Notes under the pieces: generated by a model
Seen by the model: only the letters and a program-made list of their open reading frames with translations
Told to the model about the DNA's origin: nothing
Databases searched by the model: none
From: Theocolax elegans
Taxonomy: Eukaryota; Arthropoda; Insecta; Hymenoptera; Cerocephalidae
Reading direction: 5' to 3'
DNA: 64,000 nt
NCBI GenBank assembly: GCA_026168455.1
Contig: CM047426.1
Span: forward strand, 83,169,986-83,233,985
Part shown: positions 36,401-47,239 of the stretch, in pieces
Layout of the letters: every line of letters starts with the position of its first letter
Position numbering within the stretch: the first letter of the stretch is position 1
Position numbers and translations under genes: made by a program

Positions 36401-39120
36401 CACCATTTATTAGTGAAGTAAAAAAATCGTTAAAAGGAAGAGGGGGTGGCAGTGAAGAGAAGCACTAGAAGGAATGGTAAGAGGGGAGGGGGGGGGGGGG
36501 AGAGAGAGAGAGGTAGTCGAGGGGAGTTGAAAAAGCGACAATTTCTCACTGCCAAAACGAGTAATAAAAACGCGTCGGCGCGGTACAACGCACATTTCAA
36601 CTCTTCAGCGGGCTATGTAACATATAGGTGACACGGAAAAACTGCGGAATGAAAAACAGGCGATATTTGTCTGAACTTACAGTCGCGTGCGCAAAATTTA
36701 TACCCCGTACGTGTTCGGACTCGTGTGAAGGAGTCGAGAAGCTTCTACTGATTTATCCGCGACTGCGAACGCGAACTCACCTTTTTATTTTTCGAGGCAC
36801 TCGCGGAGCAAGTGATTTTACTCTCACGTGCAAGCTGAGAATTTTAACGCTTTTTTTTAACAAATTTTTCTCGTCCTCCACGTATGGTTCTTAATCATCT
36901 GAGTATTAATTTTATTCATTTCTTTGTTTTTTTCCTGATACCATTGTATTTAATAGTTTACTGTTACATTAAATTACTTTTTTTTTCATGAAATGTATAC
37001 AACTTCCATTAATTGTAAATGAACTAAAAATTATTTACAAAACCATTTATCGAGTCCGCGATGGATAAATTTTGAAATTGTCTATGCTTGTATTCATAAT
37101 TATTTATTTATGTACACTAAATTATTAAAATACTGATTAAATTAGAGCGCCAAATTTTAACGCAATTAGCTGCGAGGATTAAAGTATGTTAAAATAATAA
37201 AATAAATATTTATCAACGCGCAGTATAGGGTATCGCGTGAATCACGCAAAGGTATTCGTTAACAATTTTTTATTCAATGGCCGAAACTAACAAAAGGATT
37301 ATTAACGCGTCATTATTCGGATAATAAATTACAAATTACAATTATAAGGTTCAGTGAGTGCGATTATCGCGAGGATTTAAATCGGTTTCCCTGTTAATTG
37401 GAATCGACGAAAATAGTCTACAAACAGAATAATTAATAAATTTTTGAATAATGCATCGGTTAATAACGTAATAGCTCGTTCAATGATTATGCCACTACGT
37501 AAATCATCAATTATGAGAGAGTTGCTCGATGGTAGAGCGCTCCCTCGATATTTAGCGTACAATCCTAGCCTATCGCGTACTGTAATCCATAATTTAATGT
37601 GAATCTCATGGATAGCGAGAATTATTTTCTTCAATCAAATATTTCGAAATTAAGGTGGAAGCCGTTTATGTATACACACGCGTTATGCGCACCCGATAAC
37701 TGCACTTCGGGGGATAAAATGTTGTTTACGATTGTTGGGGCACGTGAATTTAGTTATTTGTCGTCCTTTAAATAATCATTACACTGTATTACTAAAATTG
37801 CGTCATCGAAATTTTGTGCCGATATATTTAGAAATATTTATAAGTACATAAGCAAGATATATACCAATTAATCTCGCATTACATTAAATTGCTTGTCAAT
37901 TTCAATGAGATTATCCAAGTAAACTTTAATCAAGTTGATTATAAGTTGTGTTTCTAAATTTTTAAAAATCATATTCATTTAATTCGTTTTATTTTCTAGA
38001 GATATTTATTCAAGTATTAGTAGGTTTTGAAGGTAATTTTATCCATTTGTCTATTTGAAATAGTTGGACTCGATGCAAATATAAACTTTTCAATGAATTT
38101 AGTGTCGCATCAAGGTATGGCCAAGCAAAATATAACGTACGCGGGATAGAGAATTTCAAAATTTGTGTCTGAAATCTATTTGCATGAACATCGGCGGGAA
38201 AATTTCGGAAAGCAAGTGACATGACGTTGGGTCAAAAAGTATAGGAGAAAGAGTTTGTTTGGTAATCCGAAAAGTTAGGCGTGCGCTAGCATATCGAGAC
38301 ACGCGAGAGAGACAGAGAGAGAAGGTTTGTGAGCTTTATATCGTCCTCGTTTCGGAGTATATTTCGATTTCGACGTGTGTCGCGAGGGAGGTGTGGGGAG
38401 GAAGAGAGAGAGAGGGGGGCGAGAAGGGGGGGGAGGCTATGGGCGGTTCTGGTTAAATATTGGATCGGCGGCGGCTCGCCCGGCTGGAAATGGCGAGGGA
38501 AACTTTGAAGACCGCAACTTAACCAATTTCGGTATGAATGTCAAGTCGGCCGGGACGAGTGCAGCTGTACATTCGAATATACGGGATTGGAAAATTTCGG
38601 TGGGGGAGATCGAATGAGCGACAGAGACAGGCAAAGGATCACCAAGAGAGATGGAACAGACAGGAATGGAAAGATTGATTGACATTTTTATTTATACCTT
38701 TAGTTTATGATTTAGGTAAATTTGAAATGATAGGTATATAACCTGCCTGATCGTGATTGTTGTGTATTATTTTGTAGAATAATATATCCCGTCGTGTCTA
38801 GCGATGTCTAAGTTCATTCGTTTTAAGATCTTTGATTTATTGTAATGATATTTTTTCCGTATGTTGTTGATAATTAATACGTCTTAACAAGAAAATAATT
38901 GTAAGACTCTTATAAAATTTATAGATTCAATCATTCGTAATAATATTGTATACCGGAGAAAAATCCATAGTAACAAATTTTATTATTAATGGAGTAATTT
39001 TAATAATGTAAATAGAGTAAATATTATTATTAGCACACATTAGTCTTAAAAGATTTTCTAGAGAATAGGCATGTTATTGGATAATTTTTAATTCGTATTT
39101 GCAAAATCTATACTTACTGT
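36401..39120. other. Noncoding: three islands in AT-rich spacer
   Basis: Islands at 36410-36900 (with a G12-14 run and GA tract at about 36485-36515), 37240-37750 and 38150-38690 (purine-rich at 38390-38440) alternate with AT-rich DNA. Frames of 60-88 codons occur on both strands of the islands, but none has a recognisable domain or matched splice sites. I treat these as candidate conserved noncoding blocks. Confidence 0.45.
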
Positions 39121-39129
39121 AGAAGAGTG

Positions 39130-39545
39130 TCAGATCTTCGCGTGACGAATCTTAACCAAACTCTAGGTTTATTTTCTAAGCAGAAAACTAGATTTTTAGA
39201 TCTTTACTATTAAATTTATCAAAATTGTAGGCCACTAAAGCAAATTTTAAAGAAAAAAAAATTACTGACACTGCAATCCTTTATAATTTGGAAACAAATA
39301 GAAGTTCACGCTCAAACAAAAAATACGTTCAATTAGAAGAAAATACGCGCTTTAAAATATGTATTTGGAACAAAATTTTAGGAAAAGTAAGCAGTTGATG
39401 AAATTTGGATAAAAAATTAGTACTATATAAATTGATGTTTTGGGTAAAAATTTCATCAACAGATTATCTTTTTATAACTCTGTTTCAAATCAATATATTT
39501 AGCTGTTTTTAAATTTAAAATACTTGATCTCATTTTTCTTGTGGT
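39130..39545. mobile_element. Remnant probably related to the 22.6 kb foldback element
   Basis: The string AACCAAACTCTAGG near 39157 nearly repeats ACCAAACTCTAGGG of the 22638 element at the same orientation and context (followed by a TTTCTA stretch). The far end has TTATAACTC with AAT/TATATT, which also parallels it. Inside is a 13 bp perfect hairpin, GTTGATGAAATTT (39394-39406) against AAATTTCATCAAC (39448-39460). Most of the inverted symmetry has decayed. Confidence 0.4.
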
Positions 39546-40239
39546 ATTAGGTTTGACATTCTTCTAGTTAGTAGAATTAATCATATAAGGTACTTACCTA
39601 TGTAATAATGCTTTCATTTATATTTCGCAGGTCGACTATGAATACATATGTTCACACTTTTATATACTGGGACTGATCGTTCGCTAATTAATATATGACA
39701 TTTTACAATATTTTTTGCATTATTGTTATCTTATTGTGTCAATCAGTGGTAATTTGCGGTACAGGACATAATATACAGTCCTCCTTGGTGAACACATGAA
39801 CTAAACTTTTGATATAAGAATACTTTTGGTATAATTTCTTACAGTTACATTTACTTAACAATGTTGCCAAAACTATAGTAGTCATAGTATACCTAATAAA
39901 GTGACGGTAACAAAACTATTTGTAATTTCCTTGAGTTCTACTTTTTGTAGCAAACGACAATTTTTAGTATAGGAAAGTAACATGTCTTATTTCTTATATA
40001 GTATAAAGCTCATTCAATAATTCTACTTTCATCAGTTTTAATATTGAAAATATATTTACACTACTACAGCATTAATTAATTGGTCATAGACACATATTTT
40101 GTTAATTTGAAACACTCGTCATTAGTTAACATGATGCTTTACCTAAAAACCAGTATTTCGTTGCGCATGCGCAATTGGTGCTTCGATAATTACATGAACA
40201 AACAAAGCGAAACAACAATAACAATACGATTAAGCCCAT

Positions 40240-40264
40240 GAGAGAGAGAGAGAGAGAGAGAGAG
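40240..40264. repeat. (GA)n microsatellite
   Basis: About 12 uninterrupted GA units at the edge of a CpG-rich island. Confidence 0.9.
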
Positions 40265-42149
40265 GTAGATATAATCAGAATGAGAAAAGCGAGAGAGCAA
40301 AACCGAGAGAGCAAAGTTTGCTCGCACCCCCTCGCGTATATATATAGCGTTTGGGGGTAATCCTCGACGGCGACGCTGGATTTATTTTATGACGTACATC
40401 ACGCGGCTGGGAGCAGAGAGCGTACCCGGGATTTTGGAGCCACCGCGAAAACCATCCATCAATATGTTTAATCCGATTAGTACGTATCTTGCGTTCGTCA
40501 TATAGATTCCCTGTTTCATTCTTCTTGAGAGTTTTGAAAGAAAAAGAAGAACCCGGCGAACTTGTATACGACATCGATCGTACAACCCGATGAAATTCCT
40601 GCCTCGGGTTATTTGTTTATGGTACCGGTGAACCTCGAAGAATAGGCTTTTTGCACGCGATATCGCGCGAAGACGATGCACCGCGCGGAAGACATAACGC
40701 CTATAGTTTTGATCCCGTCGGCTATTGCGTTTTACGTCGCGTTGCTTCGCTGCCTTCGGCTGGGACGCTTGATAATTTTTAGTTCGTCGTTTGTTTCTTT
40801 TTAAATATAAATATTATATTATACAGAAATTCAGTTTTTTAATAATACAATAACCCAATAATTAATAGTTTTTGGATTATTGGATTGTTACAAAAAAACA
40901 TTGCTCAAAATTCAAAATTTGTTTTCTAACTTATATATTTGAACATTTTTTAACGTTAAATGAAAACGATTTACGATATTTGGGAGGAAGGCATTTTACT
41001 CAGAACATTTGGGTAATGTTTAATAATTATAATATTATATATAATAATAATATTGTTAAAACACTTCATAAATACAAAATTTTATATACACATGAAAGTA
41101 AGTGTCTTGTTTGAACCGTAAAAGTCTAGTGCGATTTATTTCATCTATAAGAATATATTTTAAGAAAATATTTCTTTCATGTTATGTATGAGAGTGTTAC
41201 GAGTGTTTTTGTTATAGGTATCTAGTATGTAGAGTTTATTGACATAAAATAATCAGTAACAAGGGATTAACGAATATTTTAAACGCAATACGTTTGTTAA
41301 GAAAGCGTTGATTTTATTTTAAAAAATATACACTAAATAGAGTACAATTTAATTATCTACTTATTTTTACAATCAACTTTACAGAACTTAAATTATCGTA
41401 TAGTTAATTTTTTAGTAAATCAGCTTTCCTTTTTTTAAGTATATATTACAACATGCTCTAACGACCTTCACACAAAGAAGTACTAAATATACGCATAATT
41501 TTGCGAGTATTAAAGAAGTTTTTACTTGACACTACTATAATTTTTATGGAAACGCAAACGTTATCTTTTTTTCCAAGCCAGTAAAGTTACGATTATCACC
41601 ACTATGCAAAACCAAACATTTTCTCTGTTTTCTTCCAGCTCACAAATATGTTGCGGTAGTTCGTAAATAAGATGGTTCAACTGTGTTTATTTTTTAATAA
41701 AAGCGAGTTAACGTAATTTACTAGTAAAACTTGTATAATTTACAACTAAATTTAACTTGGTTAATGTATGTACAACAATATTATTTTAAAACCAGCAGTA
41801 CTATATCAATGAAGCAATAATCAATGAAGCAATTTTTCCAAATTATTAAATTATGTACGAGTTAACACGATTCCATTAAATGCGTCGCATGCCTCAAACT
41901 AAACTCGAATGAAAAATTGGAAAATTAGCGAGCGCTAAGAGCAAAGTGCACGAGAGAGGAGGGACTGGGGGAGAGAGTTGGAAGCGTGGAAGGTGGTATG
42001 GTCAGGATCGATGGATCCCGACGTCTCGTTCTTCGAAGCGCTTAATCTCGCGGGCTTGGTGAATCCGGCAGGGCCTCGCCGCCGGACGTTGGAATTATCT
42101 TGAGCCAGCGGGGGTGCGTCAGGGGCAATCATCGGAAGGATTAAGGCCG

Positions 42150-42245
42150 TGGCCGTGGCGCGTAATTAAGCAATTAATAATTGGGCTTAAAGCGGCCCAG
42201 CGTCAATTTAGTCGGTTAGTTAGCTGAACCCGAGGCCTTACGCCT
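42150..42245. promoter_or_regulatory. Candidate enhancer core rich in homeodomain sites
   Basis: Within a GC-richer island, TAATTAAGCAATTAATAATT gives at least three overlapping TAAT/ATTA cores. It is followed within 60 bases by CAATTTAG and GGTTAGTTAGC. The density of cores in non-AT-rich surroundings is what makes this notable. Function is inference. Confidence 0.3.
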
Positions 42246-42752
42246 CCTAGACGACTCGCCGATCTGCATTACGAACTTCGCACCGAGTTTCTAGCTAACG
42301 CTTGCCACTCTGGATCGTTGCGCCTTAATGGAATAGTAAACTTCCTTCGTTTTTGGGTTATTGATTCGATTTTTTCATTTACCTTGTTGCGAATTACCTC
42401 ACGGGGTTCATTTGATTTTGCATCATCTTAATCGTGACTGAAGGCTCATTTATATCGTCTATCCAAAAGTTTCGAACCTATTTCAAACTTGATTTGAATA
42501 TTCATTTAGTATAGCGAATTGAAATATCAGTTAGATATATTTGTTATAGATTTTAAATTTATATTTCTATAATGGTTTATTAATTTTTATACGCTTTATC
42601 AAAGCATGTTATTCAGTTAAATTTCATTATAATAATCATTTGGTGAACTTTCCATTTTCGAAAATCATATACTAAAATCAATAGACATATATTTTACAAT
42701 TATGGATATTATTGAAATGCAGGCACATCATGTCATGAATTCAAACAATTAC

Positions 42753-42848
42753 TATATTACATTCCATTGAATCCCTTCGCATACTGGAACAGATGGAGAC
42801 GAAATAGCTGATAAATTAGCTGCAGGCGTAACAAACTCAAATAAACCA
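42753..42848 (+). pseudogene. RNase H domain relic of a retrotransposon
   Basis: The frame reads YITFH, a stop, then IPSHTGTDGDEIADKLAAG and VTNSNKP. This matches the 'W.P.H.GI.GNE.AD.LA' block of RNase H domains in LINE elements, with the usual Trp codon now TGA. It includes the conserved His and Asp positions. No other domain of the element is recognisable nearby, and it runs into a TA repeat. Confidence 0.7.
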
Positions 42849-42869
42849 TATATATATATATATATAATA

Positions 42870-43229
42870 CATTCCCATCAAAACCGTAGACATACTTGTG
42901 GGAATAACTAGGCTTCATTTAAAGTAGAAAGACGATTTTCGTTATTTTTGATTTATTAAAATAATAAAATTTCATACGCATTTCTGAAATTAATACATGC
43001 AACATCGACAAAATCCTCCTAGAAATTCATCGACTTTAAAAACTTTGAAGTTGAAAATAACCTTTTGTCATAGACGTAGAATATATCTAGTTTATATTTT
43101 AAAAATCAGATCAAATCCTAGTAGAAAATAGATTTGGATAGTAAAATTTACTCTAAATGTAGTAAAATTTGTGGAGTTAACGTACTAAATTTACAATTAA
43201 GCTTGTAAATTTTATTAACTCTGATTTTT
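42870..43229. other. AT-rich spacer before the tandem duplication
   Basis: Short AT-rich spacer with nothing recognised. It ends at the left edge of the duplicated unit, where similarity starts at CCTATACTG. Confidence 0.6.
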
Positions 43230-43360
43230 CCTATACTGTTTACGAAATTCTAAACAACAGTACAGCACGAGATACCGAAAAGAAGCGATAAATAAAATTT
43301 TTATTGGAATCGCGTCGTTCGTTGTTTACTTTAAGGGCGATTCGATGAAACACTGCAAGT

Positions 43361-43432
43361 GACGCGGTGGCGCAATGGTAAGGACTTGGATTCTCAACCC
43401 AAACTTCGCAGGTTCGATCCCGATGACATCCA
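43361..43432 (+). tRNA. tRNA-like segment, pol III boxes intact (unit 1)
   Basis: TGGCGCAATGG matches the pol III A box and GGTTCGATCCC the B box, with spacing normal for a tRNA. TTGGATTCTCAACCCAA could form an anticodon arm with CTC in the loop. The acceptor and D stems do not pair, so this is not a functional tRNA. It looks like a tRNA pseudogene or SINE head with promoter boxes still intact. Confidence 0.55.
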
Positions 43433-43837
43433 GAATTTTTTTCACTAATTAAATTTCATTTAAATATTTAAAATTTCCATAACACTCGAATAATATACAT
43501 AAACTCAAAAATAAATAATATGCGGAGGAATAAAATTTTTTTTCTGATGTTAAAAAAAAATTAAAATTACAATTTAGTTTGGTAAAAATTACGAGATTCG
43601 CAGTTTGTTACCACATTACTTGAGAGTTTAGGAATTTTTAACTTGTAACTGAAAGATTATTATAGTTGTATTTTTTTAAATAGGTATTAGGAACATTATA
43701 AAAACATTATCTGTAAATAAATAAACTTAATTAAATACATCAGTAGTGAATTCGTTTAATTTTATTCTTATACACGTAAAGTCAATTCTTTATACCGAAA
43801 TGTTAGGTGAAACATACTCTCTATGTAACAGTGAGGT

Positions 43838-43860
43838 GTATATATATATATATATATATG
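43838..43860. repeat. (TA)n microsatellite in unit 1
   Basis: TA run of about 22 bases. The matching run in unit 2 (about 45166-45187) has a slightly different length and start, a useful marker for telling the copies apart. Confidence 0.8.
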
Positions 43861-43976
43861 TTTGTGCGGAGAGAAGTCACGAAGACATTTCGATCAACAT
43901 CGTATCTGAAGTTCAATCGCATCTTGGTATTAAATTGATCGTAGCGAACTCATAGTTACCTCCATGGAAGGGTTGT

Positions 43977-44017
43977 TGTACCGGTACATCCGGCGACCCT
44001 GGATTATACCGGTATAA
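43977..44017. promoter_or_regulatory. Paired ACCGGT-centred palindromes (unit 1)
   Basis: Two perfect palindromes, TGTACCGGTACA (43977-43988) and TTATACCGGTATAA (44004-44017), lie 15 bases apart. Both share the core TACCGGTA. ACCGGT-type cores resemble sites of the CP2/Grainyhead family, though that family's usual site is AACCGGTT. The spacing of about 27 bases centre to centre and exact repetition in unit 2 are observed; a binding role is inference. Confidence 0.35.
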
Positions 44018-44637
44018 GCTATAAGCCACACGCGCGGTTTACCCCGGGAATTCCTATATCGAATTCCGTGACTTACCCTCGATCCTCTCACCTAGACTAT
44101 CTCCTAATTTGTTGTTTATATGCCAGCATAGCGCACTCCTGAGGATCCGTAGCTACCGACTTATGTGACTCCTTTGATGCTTTATGAAATATTAATTAAT
44201 ATTGCAGTTACTTTCACACGAACGTATATAATGTTGGGACATCCCTCGATGCTAGCTCAATTTGAGCGCATAATTATCCCCTGCTCTATGTATGTACACG
44301 TAGCATACACGCATCTAGACCAGTTGTAATTCGGGATTAATTAATTACGCAGCAATGCAATGCTGTTCAATTGTTTTCTTTGCATTGTCTACGGATTAAT
44401 AGAATGAGGGAAATTCACCGGTTTATGATAATGGGTGAATTATCGATTACACGATTGTTAACTCTCCGAAGGTTCATTAAATTTAAAACAGTGTGTACTA
44501 CCGTTCCTATACTGTTTACGAAATTCTAAACAACAGTACAGCACGAGATACCGAAAAGAAGCGATAAATAAAATTTTTATTGGAATCGCGTCGTTCGTTG
44601 TTTACTTTAAGGGCGATTCGATGAAACACATGCAAGT

Positions 44638-44709
44638 GACGCGGTGGCGCAATGGTAAGGACTTGGATTCTCAACCCAAACTTCGCAGGTTCGATCCCGA
44701 TGACATCCA
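44638..44709 (+). tRNA. tRNA-like segment, pol III boxes intact (unit 2)
   Basis: Identical in its A and B boxes to the unit 1 segment. The flanks before it differ by one inserted base (CACATGCAAG against CACTGCAAG). Same interpretation: tRNA-derived, not a functional tRNA, because the acceptor and D stems do not pair. Confidence 0.55.
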
Positions 44710-45304
44710 GAATTTTTTTCACTAATTAAATTTCATTTAAATATTTAAAATTTCCATAACACTCGAATAATATACATAAACTCAAAAATAAATAATATGC
44801 GGAGGAATAAAATTTTTTTTCTGATGTTAAAAAAAAATTAAAATTACAATTTAGTTTGGTAAAAATTACGAGATTCGCATTTGTTACCACATTACTTGAG
44901 AGTTTAGGAATTTTTACCAAACTGCTTTGTAATATTTACAAATTATTCTCTCCGTGTACTACTGAGCTAACTTGTAACCGAAAGATTATTATAGTTGGAT
45001 TTTTTTAAATAGGTATTAGGAACATTATAAAAACATTATCTGTAAATAAATAAACTTAATTAAATACATCAGTTGTGAATTCGTTTAATTTTATTCTTAT
45101 ACACGTAAAGTCAATTCTTTATACCGAAATGTTAGGTGAAACATACTCTCTATGTAACAGTGAGGTATATTATATATATATATATATGTTTGTGCGGAGA
45201 GAAGTCACGAAGACATTTCGATCAACATCGTATCTGAAGTTCAATCGCATCTTGGTATTAAATTGATCGTAGCGAACTCATAGTTACCTCCATGGAAGGG
45301 TTGT

Positions 45305-45345
45305 TGTACCGGTACATCCGGCGACCCTGGATTATACCGGTATAA
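45305..45345. promoter_or_regulatory. Paired ACCGGT-centred palindromes (unit 2)
   Basis: TGTACCGGTACA (45305-45316) and TTATACCGGTATAA (45332-45345) are unchanged from unit 1, with the same spacing. Confidence 0.35.
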
Positions 45346-45828
45346 GCTATAAGCCACACGCGCGGTTTACCCCGGGAATTCCTATATCGAATTCCGTGAC
45401 TTACCCTCGATCCTCTCACCTAGACTATCTCCTAATTTGTTGTTTATATGCCAAGCATAGCGCACTCCTGAGGATCCGTAGCTACCGACTTATGTGACTC
45501 CTTTGATGCTTTATGAAATATTAATTAATATTGCAGTTACTTTCACACGAACGTATTATAATGTTGGGACATCCCTCGATGCTAGCTCAATTTGAGCGCA
45601 TAATTATCCCCTGCTCTATGTATGTATACACGTACATACACGCATCTAGACAGTTGTAAATTCGGATTAATTAATTACTCAGCAATGCAATGCGTTCAAT
45701 TGTTTTCTTTTGCTTGTCTAGGATTAATAGAGGAGGGAAATTCACCGGTTTATGATAATTGGTGAATTATCGATTACACGATTGTTAACTCTCCGAAGGT
45801 TCATTTAAAACAGTGGTACCTACCGTTC

Positions 45829-47079
45829 GGAGTTTTAAATTACTGAATAAATGTACTAAAATCGATTTAAAACTAATAGGTCGAGGCACTTTCTACACCA
45901 TTATCGTTAATTATTTCCTGGCTACATCCGATTATTACGCAATACCTGTCCACATTTTTTATTCGTTTATACACACTTTTCTGAATAAATAAATAAATAA
46001 CAATAATAAAATGATACGCCTGATGGTTACGCGATAATAATTTGTAAGATCCGTTGGAATTTCACTTTTAGTTCTTGCTGGATTAACAAGTATCGACATA
46101 TCGAAAACAAATTACCAAACCGAGGCACATAAAAAGATACTACAACGACGCACAGAGATGGTGTACGAATATACGATTGTATTCTCCTAACGATGCTATA
46201 GCGTGTAATAAAAAATTTAAGCCGAGCCCTTACACCCCCTCAATGCAAATAAGCGCGTAATAAAGCAATTCCGATTTTACAAAAAGGAAGTAAAAAGAGA
46301 AGAAACATAGGAAAACAAACGAGAGGGGATCGAAAGAGCAGAGTGAAAATTCATTAAGGCCATTTACCTTGGCGTCCGCTTTTATCTCGTTCCTACGTTT
46401 ACCACTGGCCGCCGCATCCCTCTCTTCTGCTTCTTGCATTCTTTCCTTCTATACATATATATGTATGGTATTCTCCTGCTCTCTCGCTCTCTCCTTTCCC
46501 TCTCCTTCTCTCTTTTTCATGTTCGTCGCCTCTCTTTTACGACTACTTTTTCCGCCCGCGCCACCCGAGACATCGATATTTGCCCGCGGGATGGGAAAGA
46601 AAAACAACGTTTTTATTACGTGTAATTTCCGTCGGAGAGACGCGCGCGCGCGCTCGCGTACGCGGCTGGGCGCTTCACTGAATTTAAATGCCATTTTCAC
46701 TTTTGCATTTATTACGAAAACCCAATTTTATTCCGGTCGTCTGAAACGAATTACGTCAAGCAGCTTTGAAAATATAATGTTTGATAAAATAAAAATTAAA
46801 AAATCACACACTAGTGCAGTGTGGGCGTGATTGTCACACATCGGCGGTGTTCACTCACTACTAACGTTCAACATTTTAACTTTTGTTTTAGGTTTGCTGA
46901 TATATCTATCGATTTTTTATACGAATCTTTAATTTATTTAGTTAATGTCACAAGTTTTGAATAGGGTGTAGGAGTTGTTATTAAAAAAGAAGTCGGCACG
47001 ATTAAATTAAAATAGTTCGTTATAAATATGTCTAGGAAATTTATTCCTTCAAATTTAATTAATACTTCTTGAAAGTCAT
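45829..47079. other. Noncoding spacer and CpG-rich island
   Basis: Positions 45829-46200 are AT-rich. Positions 46230-46760 form a CpG-rich island with CT-rich DNA and a CGCGCGCG run near 46640-46652; both strands are open over long stretches. A possible minus-strand exon is listed separately. Positions 46760-47079 are AT-rich. Confidence 0.5.
46368..46439 (-). CDS. Weak candidate 5' coding exon, unknown product
   Basis: On the minus strand an ATG with A at -3, preceded in frame by a stop, opens 24 codons (MQEAEERDAAASGKRRNEIK and four more). It ends at CCAAG followed by GTAAAT, a good splice donor, leaving phase 0. The peptide is charged and hydrophilic with no known domain. The 5' side is GA-rich with a TA-rich TATA-like stretch. 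No downstream exon with a matching phase was recognised, so chance remains likely. Confidence 0.25.
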
Positions 47080-47149
47080 GGTGAGGCTGGGCTGGTCGGC
47101 TCTTGGATTTCTGCCCGTGTAACCCAGATACAATTCCCGGTCTCTCACC
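47080..47149 (+). tRNA. tRNA-like head of a probable SINE
   Basis: A 70-base segment has acceptor arms GGTGAGG and TCTCACC that pair at all seven positions (one G-T), and a D-arm GGGC/GCTC around TGGTCG. The T arm ends CAATTCCCGG, while its 5' strand is mutated. The anticodon arm no longer pairs well. Unrelated sequence with AACAGCAATTCC follows to about 47210. I read it as a tRNA-derived SINE 5' end or old tRNA pseudogene. Confidence 0.5.
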
Positions 47150-47239
47150 TCTGAACTAATAAGGAGACACGAGCAGCTGCTATTGAACAGCAATTCCGAA
47201 AATTTGTTGGATTAAAATTTTCTATGAATTGTATTATAC

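Larger units (their letters stand above)
39570..42750. other. Noncoding: spacer with two CpG-rich islands
   Basis: Positions 39570-40230 and 40800-41880 are AT-rich spacer. The island at 40230-40800 starts with a GA repeat and contains a CGTATATATATAGCG TATA-like string near 40336. The island at 41880-42460 is rich in homeodomain-type cores. Frames of up to 99 codons on the minus strand at 40275-40681 have no recognisable domain. No gene is supported. Confidence 0.45.
43230..44505. repeat. Tandem duplication, unit 1 (about 1.28 kb)
   Basis: Nearly the whole unit recurs immediately downstream from 44506 in the same orientation, with most differences being single-base indels. It carries a tRNA-like box A/box B segment, a TA run, two ACCGGT-centred palindromes and GC-rich DNA from about 43960 to 44160. 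The frame at 43746-43955 recurs partly in unit 2 but is shifted by the TA repeat length, so it is not a conserved protein. The unit could be a duplicated noncoding locus or a repeat of unknown family. Confidence 0.9.
44506..45828. repeat. Tandem duplication, unit 2 (about 1.32 kb)
   Basis: Direct repeat of unit 1 at an offset of 1276 bases, ending where similarity is lost after TACCGTTC near 45828. It differs by many single-base indels and by a 53-base segment at about 44917-44969 missing from unit 1. Both tRNA-like boxes and both palindromes are retained. Indel-dominated differences could mean either a natural recent duplication or a falsely duplicated allele in an assembly. Confidence 0.9.

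Noticed and set aside
36485..36515. G-run as possible G-quadruplex
   Set aside because: It is a single long G homopolymer next to GA repeats rather than four spaced G-tracts; also a common sequencing-error context.
43746..43955. Frame repeated in both tandem units (43746 and 45075)
   Set aside because: The shared start diverges after the TA repeat because the repeat length differs, so the protein is not conserved between the copies.
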